Shown: positions 1-5,635 of the stretch, one piece after another
Position numbering within the stretch: the stretch's first letter is position 1
How the letters are laid out: each line of letters opens with the position of its first letter
DNA from: Desulfobacterales bacterium
GTDB lineage: Bacteria; Desulfobacterota; Desulfobacteria; Desulfobacterales; JAFDCJ01
Direction of reading: 5' to 3'
DNA: 5,758 nucleotides
Assembly (NCBI GenBank): GCA_029939875.1
Contig: JAOZSC010000142.1
Location: 1,102 to 6,859, forward strand
Translations under genes and position numbers: made by a program
The notes under the pieces: model-generated
Databases searched by the model: none
What the model saw: the letters and a program-made list of their open reading frames with translations, nothing else
Told to the model about the DNA's origin: nothing

Positions 1-1
1 T

Positions 2-886
2 CAGAATGTCAACTACCTTGACAACTTTTGGGATCTTTATGGACGGCTGCCGCGGGAAACCGCACGTTACGTCCCGAGATTTCTGGCCACCGTTCACATC
101 GTCAACAACCTCGAAAAATACGGGCTGGAAGAGATCAGCGTGGATCCTCCGTTGGAATACGAATCGGTTACAGTAAACCGTCAGGTTCACCTGCGCAAAG
201 TGGCCAAGGCTATCGGGGTCGATGGCAAAAAACTGGAAGAATTAAATCCGGAACTTCGTTACCGCATTCTGCCCGCCGACAATTACCGGCTTAAAATCCC
301 GCCGGGAACCGGCGAATTGCTGGTCGCCAAAATAGACCAGATTCCGGTTTCGCATCCGCCCCAGAGAGCATTCGTCTACCATCGCGTTCGAAACGGTCAG
401 ACGCTTTCCGTTATCGCCCGCAGGTACCGCACCAGTGTTAAGCGAATCATGCGGGCCAATAATTTGCGCCGCTCCAATTTTATTGTCGCTGGAAAACTCT
501 TAAAAATTCCTCAGCGCGGCTATATTTACAGCGCTCCGAGCGTTCCCCAAAAATCAAAACATAGTAGCCGGCCGGCCTCCCACATTGTCCGCAAGGGGGA
601 TTCACTGTATATCATCGCCAAGCAATACGGTACGACAACCAGCAAAATTCAGCAGCTCAACAATTTGACCTCCACCACACTGCACAAAGGCCAGGTGCTG
701 AAAATTTTTCCCAAAAAAAGCACACCACCGTCCGTCGACGGTCTGAACACCTATGAGGTTCAACCGGGTGACAGTCCTTTTCTGATTGCCAAACGCCACA
801 AAATGCCACTGCAACGCCTTTTATACCTGAACCAGCTTTATCCCGGCAGCACAATATACCCGGGACAAAAACTGTTTATCGAGTAA
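2..886 (+). CDS. MltD-like membrane-bound lytic murein transglycosylase, C-terminal part with three LysM repeats (5' partial)
   Basis: The reading frame is open from the left edge, and 294 residues are visible before TAA at 884-886. The first ~35 residues (NFWDLYGRLPRETARYVPRFLA) match the end of the GH23-type lytic transglycosylase domain of MltD, where the 'LPRET..YVP+FLA' helix closes the fold. The catalytic Glu lies upstream, outside the window. Visible residues 48-103 resemble the degenerate LysM-like segment of MltD proteins ('LEELNPEL' then 'YRLKIPPG'). Three clearer LysM units follow at about 125-169 (VRNGQTLSVIARRY, ending KLLKIP), 193-236 (VRKGDSLYIIAKQYG, ending QVLKIF) and 250-293 (VQPGDSPFLIAKRH, ending QKLFIE). 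Such enzymes cleave peptidoglycan glycan strands to 1,6-anhydro-muropeptides in the periplasm, and LysM binds GlcNAc-containing glycan. The signal peptide or lipobox cannot be checked here. I leave out a symbol because only the C-terminal part is visible. Confidence 0.92.
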   Translation, partial: QNVNYLDNFWDLYGRLPRETARYVPRFLATVHIVNNLEKYGLEEISVDPPLEYESVTVNRQVHLRKVAKAIGVDGKKLEELNPELRYRILPADNYRLKIPPGTGELLVAKIDQIPVSHPPQRAFVYHRVRNGQTLSVIARRYRTSVKRIMRANNLRRSNFIVAGKLLKIPQRGYIYSAPSVPQKSKHSSRPASHIVRKGDSLYIIAKQYGTTTSKIQQLNNLTSTTLHKGQVLKIFPKKSTPPSVDGLNTYEVQPGDSPFLIAKRHKMPLQRLLYLNQLYPGSTIYPGQKLFIE

Positions 887-991
887 CACCACCGCCAGTT
901 TCAATTTGCATACTCGAATCATCTCCCGTTGCAGTTGATTACGGATAAAGATGGGTTATTTCCCGTTTAACAGGCTTAATTTTAGAGGATC

Positions 992-1076
992 CAAGGGGGC
1001 AAGGATTCCAGGGGTCAAGTGACTTAAAAGCGCTGATAAGGTCTTTTAAAAAAACCCTTGAATCCTTGGCCCCTCG
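992..1076. repeat. long imperfect inverted repeat (hairpin) of GGGGTCAAGG/CCTTGAACCC type
   Basis: The left arm at 992-1013 and right arm at 1055-1076 pair at 19 of 22 positions, sharing the core CAAGGATTC. Inside them lies a second, perfect 7-bp arm pair, TTAAAAG at 1024-1030 and CTTTTAA at 1043-1049, so the element could fold as one long nested hairpin. The right arm continues to 1091 as short G/C-clustered near-repeats (CGAACCCC, TGAACCCT). It lies in the 299-bp gap between the transglycosylase and the dehydrogenase. From general knowledge, similar degenerate 'GAACCCTTGAACCC' stretches are scattered between genes in Desulfobacterales genomes. A role as transcription terminator for the upstream gene is possible, but no clean stem plus U-run is seen. 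Confidence 0.6.
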
Positions 1077-1091
1077 AACCCCTGAACCCTT

Positions 1092-1111
1092 TTCTCCAAC
1101 TGACTGGAGAA
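1092..1111. repeat. short perfect hairpin upstream of the dehydrogenase
   Basis: TTCTCCA (1092-1098) and TGGAGAA (1105-1111) form a perfect 7-bp inverted repeat with a 6-nt loop. It abuts the end of the longer inverted repeat and lies 75 bp before the dehydrogenase start. It could be an operator or a 5' leader hairpin. There is no U-run to make it a terminator. A weak -10-like TAATAT follows at 1125-1130, without a convincing -35. Confidence 0.35.
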
Positions 1112-1185
1112 GAACCGAACACTCTAATATTTCCGGTTATGCTGAACCACTCACAGCGACTGGGAATAATTGAAAGGAGATCACC

Positions 1186-1947
1186 ATGGGAAAGTTGGCA
1201 TTTGATCTGGAAAACCGGGTCTTCGTGGTTACCGGCGGCAGCAGGGGCATCGGCTTCGAAATCGCCAGGATGCTGTTGGAGCAACAGGCAAAAGTCGTCA
1301 TCTGCGGTCGAAAAAAGGAAGGCCTGGACGAGGCAGCCGACCGGTTAAATGCCCCGGAGCGTCTGACAACCGTTCAAGCCCATATTGCTAAAAATGATGA
1401 AGTCGACAGGCTTTTTGCGGCCGTCATCGAAGCCTATGGTCGCATGGACGCCTTGATCAACAATGTCGGGATGAACATCGCCACCGGGCTGGTGGATGCC
1501 GACCCCGGACTCTGGAACAAAATCATCGACAGTAATTTAACCGGCACCTTTCTATGCTCTCGCAAAGCCGGCCAAATCATGCGGGAGCAGAAAAGCGGAA
1601 AAATTGTGAGCATTTCTTCCATCGCCGCCCGGCGCTCAGCCCCGTTTATGGGCATTTACGGTGTGGCCAAAGCCGGCATCGAAATGATGACCAAAGTCCT
1701 GGCCCAGGAACTGGCGGCCTTCAACATCCAGGTCAATGCCGTGGCCCCCGGTATGGTCAAAACCAAATTCAGCGAACCCTTCTGGTCCAACGACGATTTT
1801 TACAAACAAATTGTCAAGACCATTCCCCTGGGAAGAATCGCCGAGCCGGCGGACGTAGCACTGCCGGTGCTGTTTCTGTGCTCGCCGGCCGCTGATTTTA
1901 TTACCGGCCAGACAGTGATCGTGGACGGGGGTGCCAGCGCGGTATAA
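1186..1947 (+). CDS. short-chain dehydrogenase/reductase (SDR, classical type, probably NADPH-using)
   Basis: A 253-residue classical SDR of full family length. Visible motifs in order are the Rossmann dinucleotide loop TGGSRGIG (16-23), the NNVG variant of NNAG (92-95), the active-site Asn in DSNLTG (N117), the catalytic Ser in ISSIAA (S145), YGVAK (Y158, K162), the cofactor-contacting VAPGMVKT region (187-193) and the C-terminal FITGQTVIVDGG. Arg20 in the glycine loop and Arg42 after the second strand (CGRKKE) are features that usually favour NADP(H) over NAD(H). The substrate cannot be read from sequence. FabG-like 3-oxoacyl reductases, carbonyl reductases of the DHRS4 type and sugar dehydrogenases all share this layout. 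The start is well supported: AAAGGAGA at 1173-1180 lies 5 nt before ATG. No biosynthetic neighbour suggests a pathway. Confidence 0.95.
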   Translation: MGKLAFDLENRVFVVTGGSRGIGFEIARMLLEQQAKVVICGRKKEGLDEAADRLNAPERLTTVQAHIAKNDEVDRLFAAVIEAYGRMDALINNVGMNIATGLVDADPGLWNKIIDSNLTGTFLCSRKAGQIMREQKSGKIVSISSIAARRSAPFMGIYGVAKAGIEMMTKVLAQELAAFNIQVNAVAPGMVKTKFSEPFWSNDDFYKQIVKTIPLGRIAEPADVALPVLFLCSPAADFITGQTVIVDGGASAV

Positions 1948-1968
1948 GTGAGTTGTCAGGGTCAATCC

Positions 1969-2148
1969 ATGCGTCAAACCAATTGGCTGACTTTTTTAAA
2001 AGACAGGGTCCGTGTGGAAAACGAAAAAACAGCGGCCCGGCTCCATTTTCTGATTGAGCAAAGCTATGGCATGCTCGGCTATTTCCCCGTGAAAGTGCCG
2101 GTCCTACCGGTCAAAAAACGCGCCGAATTCATTTTACAGCATCTCTAA
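1969..2148 (+). CDS. possible small hypothetical protein (59 aa) directly after the SDR gene
   Basis: An open frame follows the SDR stop codon immediately. ATG at 1969 (21 nt after the SDR stop, with a weak CAGGG at 1957-1961) gives 59 residues. A GTG at 1948, touching the SDR stop, would give 66. The protein is basic with mixed helical character (VENEKTAARLHFLIEQSYGM, then PVKVPVLPVKKRAEF). It has no signal peptide, transmembrane segment or cysteine motif, and I recognise no family. Codon choice is ordinary for the window, and the closeness to the SDR suggests translational coupling. Against it, the frame is short and its last 15 bases overlap the 3' end of the convergent pseudouridine synthase gene. 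It may be real or simply an open stretch. Confidence 0.42.
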   Translation: MRQTNWLTFLKDRVRVENEKTAARLHFLIEQSYGMLGYFPVKVPVLPVKKRAEFILQHL

Positions 2149-2844
2149 CAGCACCTTTTCTTCGGCCCGGCTTAAATAACGCCACTTGCCCGGGGGCAGG
2201 CCTCCCAGTTTTATGTTGGCAATGCGGTTGCGCTGCAGCCGGGTCACCTGGTTGCCGACTTTGCTGACCATCCGGCGGATCTGCCGGTTCCTGCCTTCCT
2301 GGAGAATGACCGTGAACCGCCTGGCGGTGATCCGGGTCACCTGGGCCGGACGGGTTCGAGTTCCCATCAGCAGCATGCCGTCACCTATTTTTTGAAGCGC
2401 GCCCCGGCTAATCGGCCTGGCCACTGTAACCTCGTATTCTTTTTCGTGATCAAAGGAGGGGTGCGACAGCCGCTGATGCAGTTGACCGTCACTGGTCAAC
2501 AACAACAGACCGATAGAATCCTTATCTAGTCTTCCCACCGGGTACACGCGCCGAGGGATATCCACCAGGTCAAGGACGATTTTTTCGCCGGGATGCCGGC
2601 AACTGGTAACATAGCCCACCGGTTTGTTCAGGGCGATATATACCGGTTTGCGTTCATCGGTTACCGGCCGACCGTCAAAGCACACCCGGTCTTTCTGGGG
2701 ATCGACCTGGGTGCCGAGTTCAACGATGACTTCACCGTTGACGGTGACCCGTCCGTTGCGAATAAACTCTTCGCCTTTCCTGCGTGAACAGACCCCGGCG
2801 GCGGATAAGAATTTTTGCAGTCGCATACCGGTGGTAGCTTCCAA
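2134..2844 (-). CDS. rluF: 23S rRNA pseudouridine synthase, RluF-like (RsuA/RluB/E/F family)
   Basis: A 236-residue protein with an N-terminal S4 RNA-binding domain (about 7-60: MRLQKFLSAAGVCSRRKGEEFI) and the RsuA-type catalytic domain. LNKPVGYV is at 72-79, the catalytic motif GRLDKDSIGLLLLT at 104-117 with nucleophile Asp107, HEKEYEVTV at 133-141 and the RNA-contacting EGRNRQIRRM at 183-192. The KDS after the catalytic Asp, 'HEKEY', 'RNRQIRRM' and 'RNRIANI...GLPPGKWR' fit RluF better than RluB. As I recall E. coli RluF, the two align without gaps up to Asp107. RluF makes pseudouridine at 23S U2604 (and in tRNA-Tyr), but the exact target here is inferred. It lacks the lysine-rich C-terminal tail of E. 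coli RluF. It is convergent with the SDR gene, and its stop lies inside the small ORF's 3' end. Confidence 0.93.
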   Translation of the reverse strand: MEATTGMRLQKFLSAAGVCSRRKGEEFIRNGRVTVNGEVIVELGTQVDPQKDRVCFDGRPVTDERKPVYIALNKPVGYVTSCRHPGEKIVLDLVDIPRRVYPVGRLDKDSIGLLLLTSDGQLHQRLSHPSFDHEKEYEVTVARPISRGALQKIGDGMLLMGTRTRPAQVTRITARRFTVILQEGRNRQIRRMVSKVGNQVTRLQRNRIANIKLGGLPPGKWRYLSRAEEKVLLEML

Positions 2845-2849
2845 AAAAT

Positions 2850-2855
2850 ACCTCC
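2850..2855 (-). promoter_or_regulatory. strong Shine-Dalgarno GGAGGT that fixes a TTG start for rluF
   Basis: On the minus strand GGAGGT is followed by 5 nt and then TTG at 2844-2842, an ideal spacing. The next in-frame ATG (2826-2824) is 23 nt from this site, too far for it. The TTG start also places the S4 domain at the same residue number as in E. coli RluF. The TTG start is therefore preferred over ATG. Confidence 0.75.
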
Positions 2856-2875
2856 AAAATGTCGTTTTTTCTTTA

Positions 2876-2905
2876 TCTATAAGCTCATATGTTAGTGAAC
2901 CTCAA
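2876..2905 (-). promoter_or_regulatory. weak candidate sigma70-type promoter for rluF
   Basis: Reading the minus strand, TTGAGG (2905-2900, 4/6 to TTGACA) is followed by an 18-nt spacer and TATAGA (2881-2876, 4/6 to TATAAT). This would give a leader of about 25-30 nt that includes the Shine-Dalgarno. It is a match of ordinary quality and could be chance. Confidence 0.28.
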
Positions 2906-3005
2906 CGTTGCAACAGTAAGGTGAACTCAACTGGATCGTTGTCCGTTGCAATAAGGTTCATAAAAACCGACGTGAATCGCACGGTGTGTGGATTAAACAT
3001 TCAAT

Positions 3006-3030
3006 GGACAACGGACGACGGACAACGGAC
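3006..3030. repeat. GGACRAC heptamer tandem repeat
   Basis: There are 3.6 tandem copies of a 7-bp unit: GGACAAC, GGACGAC, GGACAAC, GGAC. An inverted partial copy (GTTGTCCGTTG) lies at 2938-2948 in the same intergenic gap. The region sits downstream of argJ and upstream of rluF, both on the minus strand. The rest of the 242-bp gap (2845-3086) shows no gene and no clear terminator. The short symmetric GGGTTTAACCC at 3036-3046 has no U-run. Similar GGACAACGGAC stretches are, from general knowledge, common intergenic litter in this bacterial group. Confidence 0.7.
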
Positions 3031-3086
3031 TTATCGGGTTTAACCCAACGGGGCTTATAAAATGAAACGCTCAATTCAGGTCAAAC

Positions 3087-4271
3087 TCAAGTGCGGTAGT
3101 CCGCGTTGATCTTCACGTAGTCGATGGAAAAATCACAGGTGAACACAGACGTGCCGGCATCTCCTTGTTTGAGATCAATGGTGATGTCAAATTCGGGCTG
3201 CTGCAGGATCTCAGTGGCCCGAGCTTCGGCTGCTTTTCCGCAGCCCATGCCGTTTTGTACCATAAAAACGGGGCCGAAACGAATATCGATTCTTTCCGGC
3301 TCCACCGGCACCCCGGCCCGACCGACGGCAGCCAGAATTCTTCCCCAGTTGGCATCCTCTCCAAAAAGCGCTGTCTTTACAAGGCTGGAATGGGCCACCG
3401 TGTCGGCGATTTTACGTGCATCTTGTCTGGACGTTGCGCCGGTGACGGCAATTTCGATCAGTTTCGTGGCGCCCTCGCCGTCTTTGATCAGCCATTTGGC
3501 CAGGGTGATCAGCACATCGTCCAGTGCGGCCTGAAAGGCCTCTTGCCGGGCACCGGGAGCCACCGTGGCACCGGAGAGACCGCTGGCCATTAACAGCACG
3601 GTATCGTTGGTACTGGTATCGCCATCCACCGTGATGCGGTTAAAAGACTGCTCAACGGACGTCTTCAGCATTTCCTGCAGCACATCGGCAGAAGCCTGGA
3701 TGTCGGTCATCACGAAACACAGCATCGTGGCCATGTCCGGACGAATCATTCCAGCGCCTTTGGCCGTGCCGGTTATGGTAAAAGCGTGATTCTCAATCTG
3801 TCCCCGGCGGCTGACGACTTTCGGCACCGTATCGGTGGTCATGATCGCTTCGGCAAACCCGGTAATACCTTCCGGGCAAAGCCTCTTGATCAAATCCGCA
3901 GACGCGGATTCAATTTTTCCCACGGGCAACGGTTCACCGATCACACCAGTGGACGCCACCAGCACCTCTTTTTCATCAACTCCCAACCCTGCAGCCGCCG
4001 CCCGAGCCATGCGAACGGCATCCTGCATTCCGCGCTGCCCTGTGCAGCAGTTGGCATTGCCGCTGTTGGCAATCACCGCCCGGCAAATCCCCCGGGAAAC
4101 TCGCTGCCGGTCCAGTTGCACCGGAGCGGCGCAGATGAGGTTGCGGGTAAAAACCCCAGCCACAGCCGCCGGGGTTTCGCAATAAATCAGTCCAAGATCT
4201 TTTTCACCATTTTTTTTCAGGCCCGAAGCCACACCGGCCGCCTGAAATCCTGGACACTTTCTGGTCTCCAT
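3087..4271 (-). CDS. argJ: ArgJ: glutamate N-acetyltransferase / amino-acid acetyltransferase
   Basis: A 394-residue protein (ATG at 4271) of normal ArgJ length. ArgJ moves the acetyl group from N-acetylornithine to glutamate (EC 2.3.1.35). Bifunctional members also use acetyl-CoA (2.3.1.1), and sequence alone does not say which type this is. The proenzyme self-cleaves before a Thr nucleophile in KGAGMIRPDMA|TMLCF, here between Ala181 and Thr182, giving alpha and beta chains. Other conserved features are the oxyanion-hole STG (107-109), TTD (145-147), DGDTSTND (216-223), KDGEGATK (263-270), GEDANWGR near 304-311 and the terminal KINADYRT. The Shine-Dalgarno AAAGGA (minus strand, 4285-4280) is 8 nt before ATG. 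An adjoining GTG at 4274 is the alternative and adds one residue. The gene stands alone, with no other arginine genes beside it. It is cytoplasmic. Confidence 0.97.
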   Translation of the reverse strand: METRKCPGFQAAGVASGLKKNGEKDLGLIYCETPAAVAGVFTRNLICAAPVQLDRQRVSRGICRAVIANSGNANCCTGQRGMQDAVRMARAAAAGLGVDEKEVLVASTGVIGEPLPVGKIESASADLIKRLCPEGITGFAEAIMTTDTVPKVVSRRGQIENHAFTITGTAKGAGMIRPDMATMLCFVMTDIQASADVLQEMLKTSVEQSFNRITVDGDTSTNDTVLLMASGLSGATVAPGARQEAFQAALDDVLITLAKWLIKDGEGATKLIEIAVTGATSRQDARKIADTVAHSSLVKTALFGEDANWGRILAAVGRAGVPVEPERIDIRFGPVFMVQNGMGCGKAAEARATEILQQPEFDITIDLKQGDAGTSVFTCDFSIDYVKINADYRT

Positions 4272-4329
4272 CACCGTATTCCTTTATGATTTTGCAACAT
4301 CAGGTGAACGCATCCCTGACATAAAATTG

Positions 4330-4359
4330 ATTTGACAGAATCACGTTGATTTGTCAAAT
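4330..4359. promoter_or_regulatory. near-perfect 30-bp palindrome in the argJ / dual-CXXC divergent region
   Basis: The left arm ATTTGACAGAATCA (4330-4343) and right arm TGATTTGTCAAAT (4347-4359) are complementary over 13 bp, with a single unpaired G at 4338 and a 3-nt centre. It lies 58 bp upstream of the argJ start and 152 bp upstream of the dual-CXXC start. TTGACA appears on both strands inside it, but neither copy has an acceptable -10 at 16-18 nt. It does not match the ARG box (TGAAT..ATTCA). Possibilities are a regulator operator or a transcribed hairpin. The regulator is unknown. Confidence 0.55.
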
Positions 4360-4447
4360 GAGCGCAATTTGCGTTTTAGTTGAGCGTCATTGTCCATTTG
4401 GGGAAAACTTGCCATTGGATCGGTGAGCGTTAAAAATTTCAAGCTGT

Positions 4448-4476
4448 TTGACAGGCCGCAAGCTTTGCAGTAATTT
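4448..4476 (+). promoter_or_regulatory. candidate sigma70-type promoter for the dual-CXXC / AEC / truA cluster
   Basis: A perfect -35 hexamer TTGACA (4448-4453) is followed by a 17-nt spacer and TAATTT (4471-4476, only 3/6 to TATAAT). Transcription would start near 4483, about 30 nt before the first ATG. The -35 and the spacing are good and the -10 is poor, so this is a tentative call. The rest of the 4275-4511 gap shows no gene. Confidence 0.35.
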
Positions 4477-4511
4477 TACACTTTACGCCAATGATCTGAG
4501 AGGTCTGCGAT

Positions 4512-4694
4512 ATGAACCACGAGCATTTACGCTGTTTGAAATGCCGGGCGAAGCTTTACGTCAACAGGACATGACGCCACATATATTTGCGCTGCAGGTC
4601 CTGCGGCACCCAGTTTACGCTGAGCGCATACCGTGACCGGATTAATGATGAAATTGAAAATGAGCTGGCCGATGTTCCCTGTGACAGGATTTAG
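4512..4694 (+). CDS. dual-CXXC small selenoprotein; in-frame TGA at 4572-4574 read as selenocysteine
   Basis: Reading from ATG 4512 to TAG 4692-4694 gives 60 residues with one internal TGA at codon 21. The first half holds CLKC (C8, C11: MNHEHLRCLKCRAKLYVNRT). The second, in the same frame, holds CRSC (C28, C31: RHIYLRCRSCGTQFTL), then an acidic tail ending DVPCDRI with a further Cys at 56. Two matching CXXC knuckles in one frame across a single TGA argue for one protein. A SECIS-like stem-loop follows the TGA at a suitable distance. I recall a named bacterial family of 'dual CXXC motif small (seleno)proteins', which this would fit; that is memory, not a search. GAGAGG (4498-4503) is 8 nt before ATG, and an in-frame TGA at 4497-4499 rules out an earlier start. 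It is probably a zinc-ribbon or redox protein in the cytoplasm, with its exact role unknown. The alternative is a gene broken by a nonsense mutation (or sequencing error). Confidence 0.82.
4572..4607 (+). promoter_or_regulatory. bacterial SECIS-like element: UGA plus downstream stem-loop
   Basis: After the TGA (4572-4574), nucleotides 4591-4597 pair with 4601-4607: G-C, C-G, U.G, G-C, C-G, A-U, G-C. They close a GUC triloop at 4598-4600, or a GGUCC loop if the top pair opens. The loop G is at the 24th nt after the UGA. Bacterial SECIS elements need a small apical loop with a G in its first two positions, roughly 16-37 nt from the UGA, for SelB binding. The apex GCAGGUCCUGC differs from the E. 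coli fdhF apex GCAGGUCUGC, as I recall it, by one inserted C. Confidence 0.72.
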
Positions 4695-4700
4695 AGCATA

Positions 4701-5612
4701 ATGATTGTAAACAGCCTTTTTCCGGTTTTTGCGTTGATCGTTTCCGGCAGCCTGTTGAAACGCTTCGGTCTGACCAATGATGTTTTTCTGAAGACCTCGG
4801 ACCGGCTGACGTATTTTATTTTTTTCCCAGCGCTGTTATTTTGGAAGATCGGCGGGGCTTCCAGTGCGGTTTTCAGCAGCTCCGGTTTGTACCCGGCGGT
4901 CATCGCCACGGTGCTTACCGTCTATGTGTTGAGCACCCTTTTTATCAAACTCGGCAAGGTCCCGGATTCCCAGGCCGGGTCTTTTTCCCAGAGTTGCTAC
5001 CGCTTTAACACCTATATCGGAGTCGCCATTGTCGTCAACGCTCTGGACGAAAAAGGCATCCAGTATTTTGCCGTTCTAATCGGTCTGATCATCCCCATTA
5101 TCAATGTCCTGTCGGTGGCCACCCTGACATGGTTTTCCGAAAAAAAGGTGCTGCCGGTCAAACGGCTGGTTCAAACCGCCCGGGCGATCGCAACCAACCC
5201 GCTGATACTGGCTTGTCTTAGCGGCATGGTATATGCAAATTTGACAGAGGGCTTCCCGATTTTTCTGGACGGCACCCTGAGGCTGGCCTCCTTCGTGGCC
5301 CTGCCCCTAGCGCTGATTTCCATCGGCGGCGCCCTGACGCTGAGGGGAATCAAAAGTCATTTCCGACTGGCCCTGATCGCCTCGGTATTCAAACTGTTGA
5401 TGCTGCCGGTCACCGGGTATTTATTTTTAAAAGCCTTCGGTGTCCCGCAACCGATATTCAAGGTCGGTTTGATCTATTTTGCGCTGCCTACCTCAACGGC
5501 GCTGTATGTGCTTTCCGCCCAACTCAACAGCGACACCGAACTGGCATCGGCGGCCATCGCCCTTTCGACGCTGCTGTCGTTTTTCTCACTGTCGATAGCG
5601 CTGATTTTATAA
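4701..5612 (+). CDS. AEC (auxin efflux carrier) family permease
   Basis: A 303-residue, strongly hydrophobic protein of normal AEC length (TC 2.A.69), with about ten membrane segments: roughly 3-20, 35-55, 63-82, 101-115, 121-145, 164-180, 192-212, 222-243, 252-272 and 281-303. Family marks are the N-terminal PVFALIVSGSLLKRFG, the RFNTYIG motif (101-107) in the fourth helix, the TNPLILACLSGM stretch (165-176) that begins the second half, LISIGGAL (205-212), and the ALPTSTALYVLSAQ region (261-274). Members export or import organic anions such as malate or malonate, and the substrate here cannot be told. ATG lies 6 nt after the dual-CXXC stop with only a distant AGGA (4686-4689), suggesting translational coupling. 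It shares the reading frame of that gene across a TAG. truA follows after 23 nt. Confidence 0.94.
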   Translation: MIVNSLFPVFALIVSGSLLKRFGLTNDVFLKTSDRLTYFIFFPALLFWKIGGASSAVFSSSGLYPAVIATVLTVYVLSTLFIKLGKVPDSQAGSFSQSCYRFNTYIGVAIVVNALDEKGIQYFAVLIGLIIPIINVLSVATLTWFSEKKVLPVKRLVQTARAIATNPLILACLSGMVYANLTEGFPIFLDGTLRLASFVALPLALISIGGALTLRGIKSHFRLALIASVFKLLMLPVTGYLFLKAFGVPQPIFKVGLIYFALPTSTALYVLSAQLNSDTELASAAIALSTLLSFFSLSIALIL

Positions 5613-5635
5613 TACCGCAACGTTGCATAAACAAC

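Noticed and set aside
2624..3043. 139-residue + strand open frame antisense to the rluF 5' end and running through the intergenic repeats
   Set aside because: Composition follows the antisense of the S4 domain and then the GGACAAC repeats. It has no ribosome site and no motif.
3165..4289. Several long + strand open frames (3165-3593, 3786-4289, 3835-4185) antisense to argJ
   Set aside because: ArgJ is unmistakable on the minus strand across the whole stretch. These frames are by-products of its GC-rich codons and have no family features.
4361..4377. Short hairpin CGCAA-T-TTGCG followed by TTTT, terminator-like on the + strand
   Set aside because: The stem is only 4-5 bp with almost no loop, and no + strand gene lies upstream to be terminated.
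4571..4576. Frameshift or pseudogene as the cause of the interruption in the dual-CXXC gene
   Set aside because: The frame is the same on both sides, so there is no frameshift. The hairpin after the TGA and the intact second half favour recoding, though a simple nonsense mutation is not excluded.
4448..4636. 62-residue open frame on the + strand over the dual-CXXC region
   Set aside because: It is in another frame, begins inside the candidate promoter without a ribosome site, has no recognisable motif, and destroys the two CXXC motifs that the 4512 frame carries.
4692..4701. Possible fusion of the dual-CXXC protein to the AEC permease, as both share a frame across TAG
   Set aside because: The permease has its own ATG and a full-length family N-terminus, and there is no sign of TAG readthrough.
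5617..5626. Perfect 10-bp palindrome GCAACGTTGC before truA, with CAACGTTGCA also at 2903-2912
   Set aside because: Two occurrences of a 10-mer with no shared positional logic are weak, and no known operator fits. Noted only as a coincidence.
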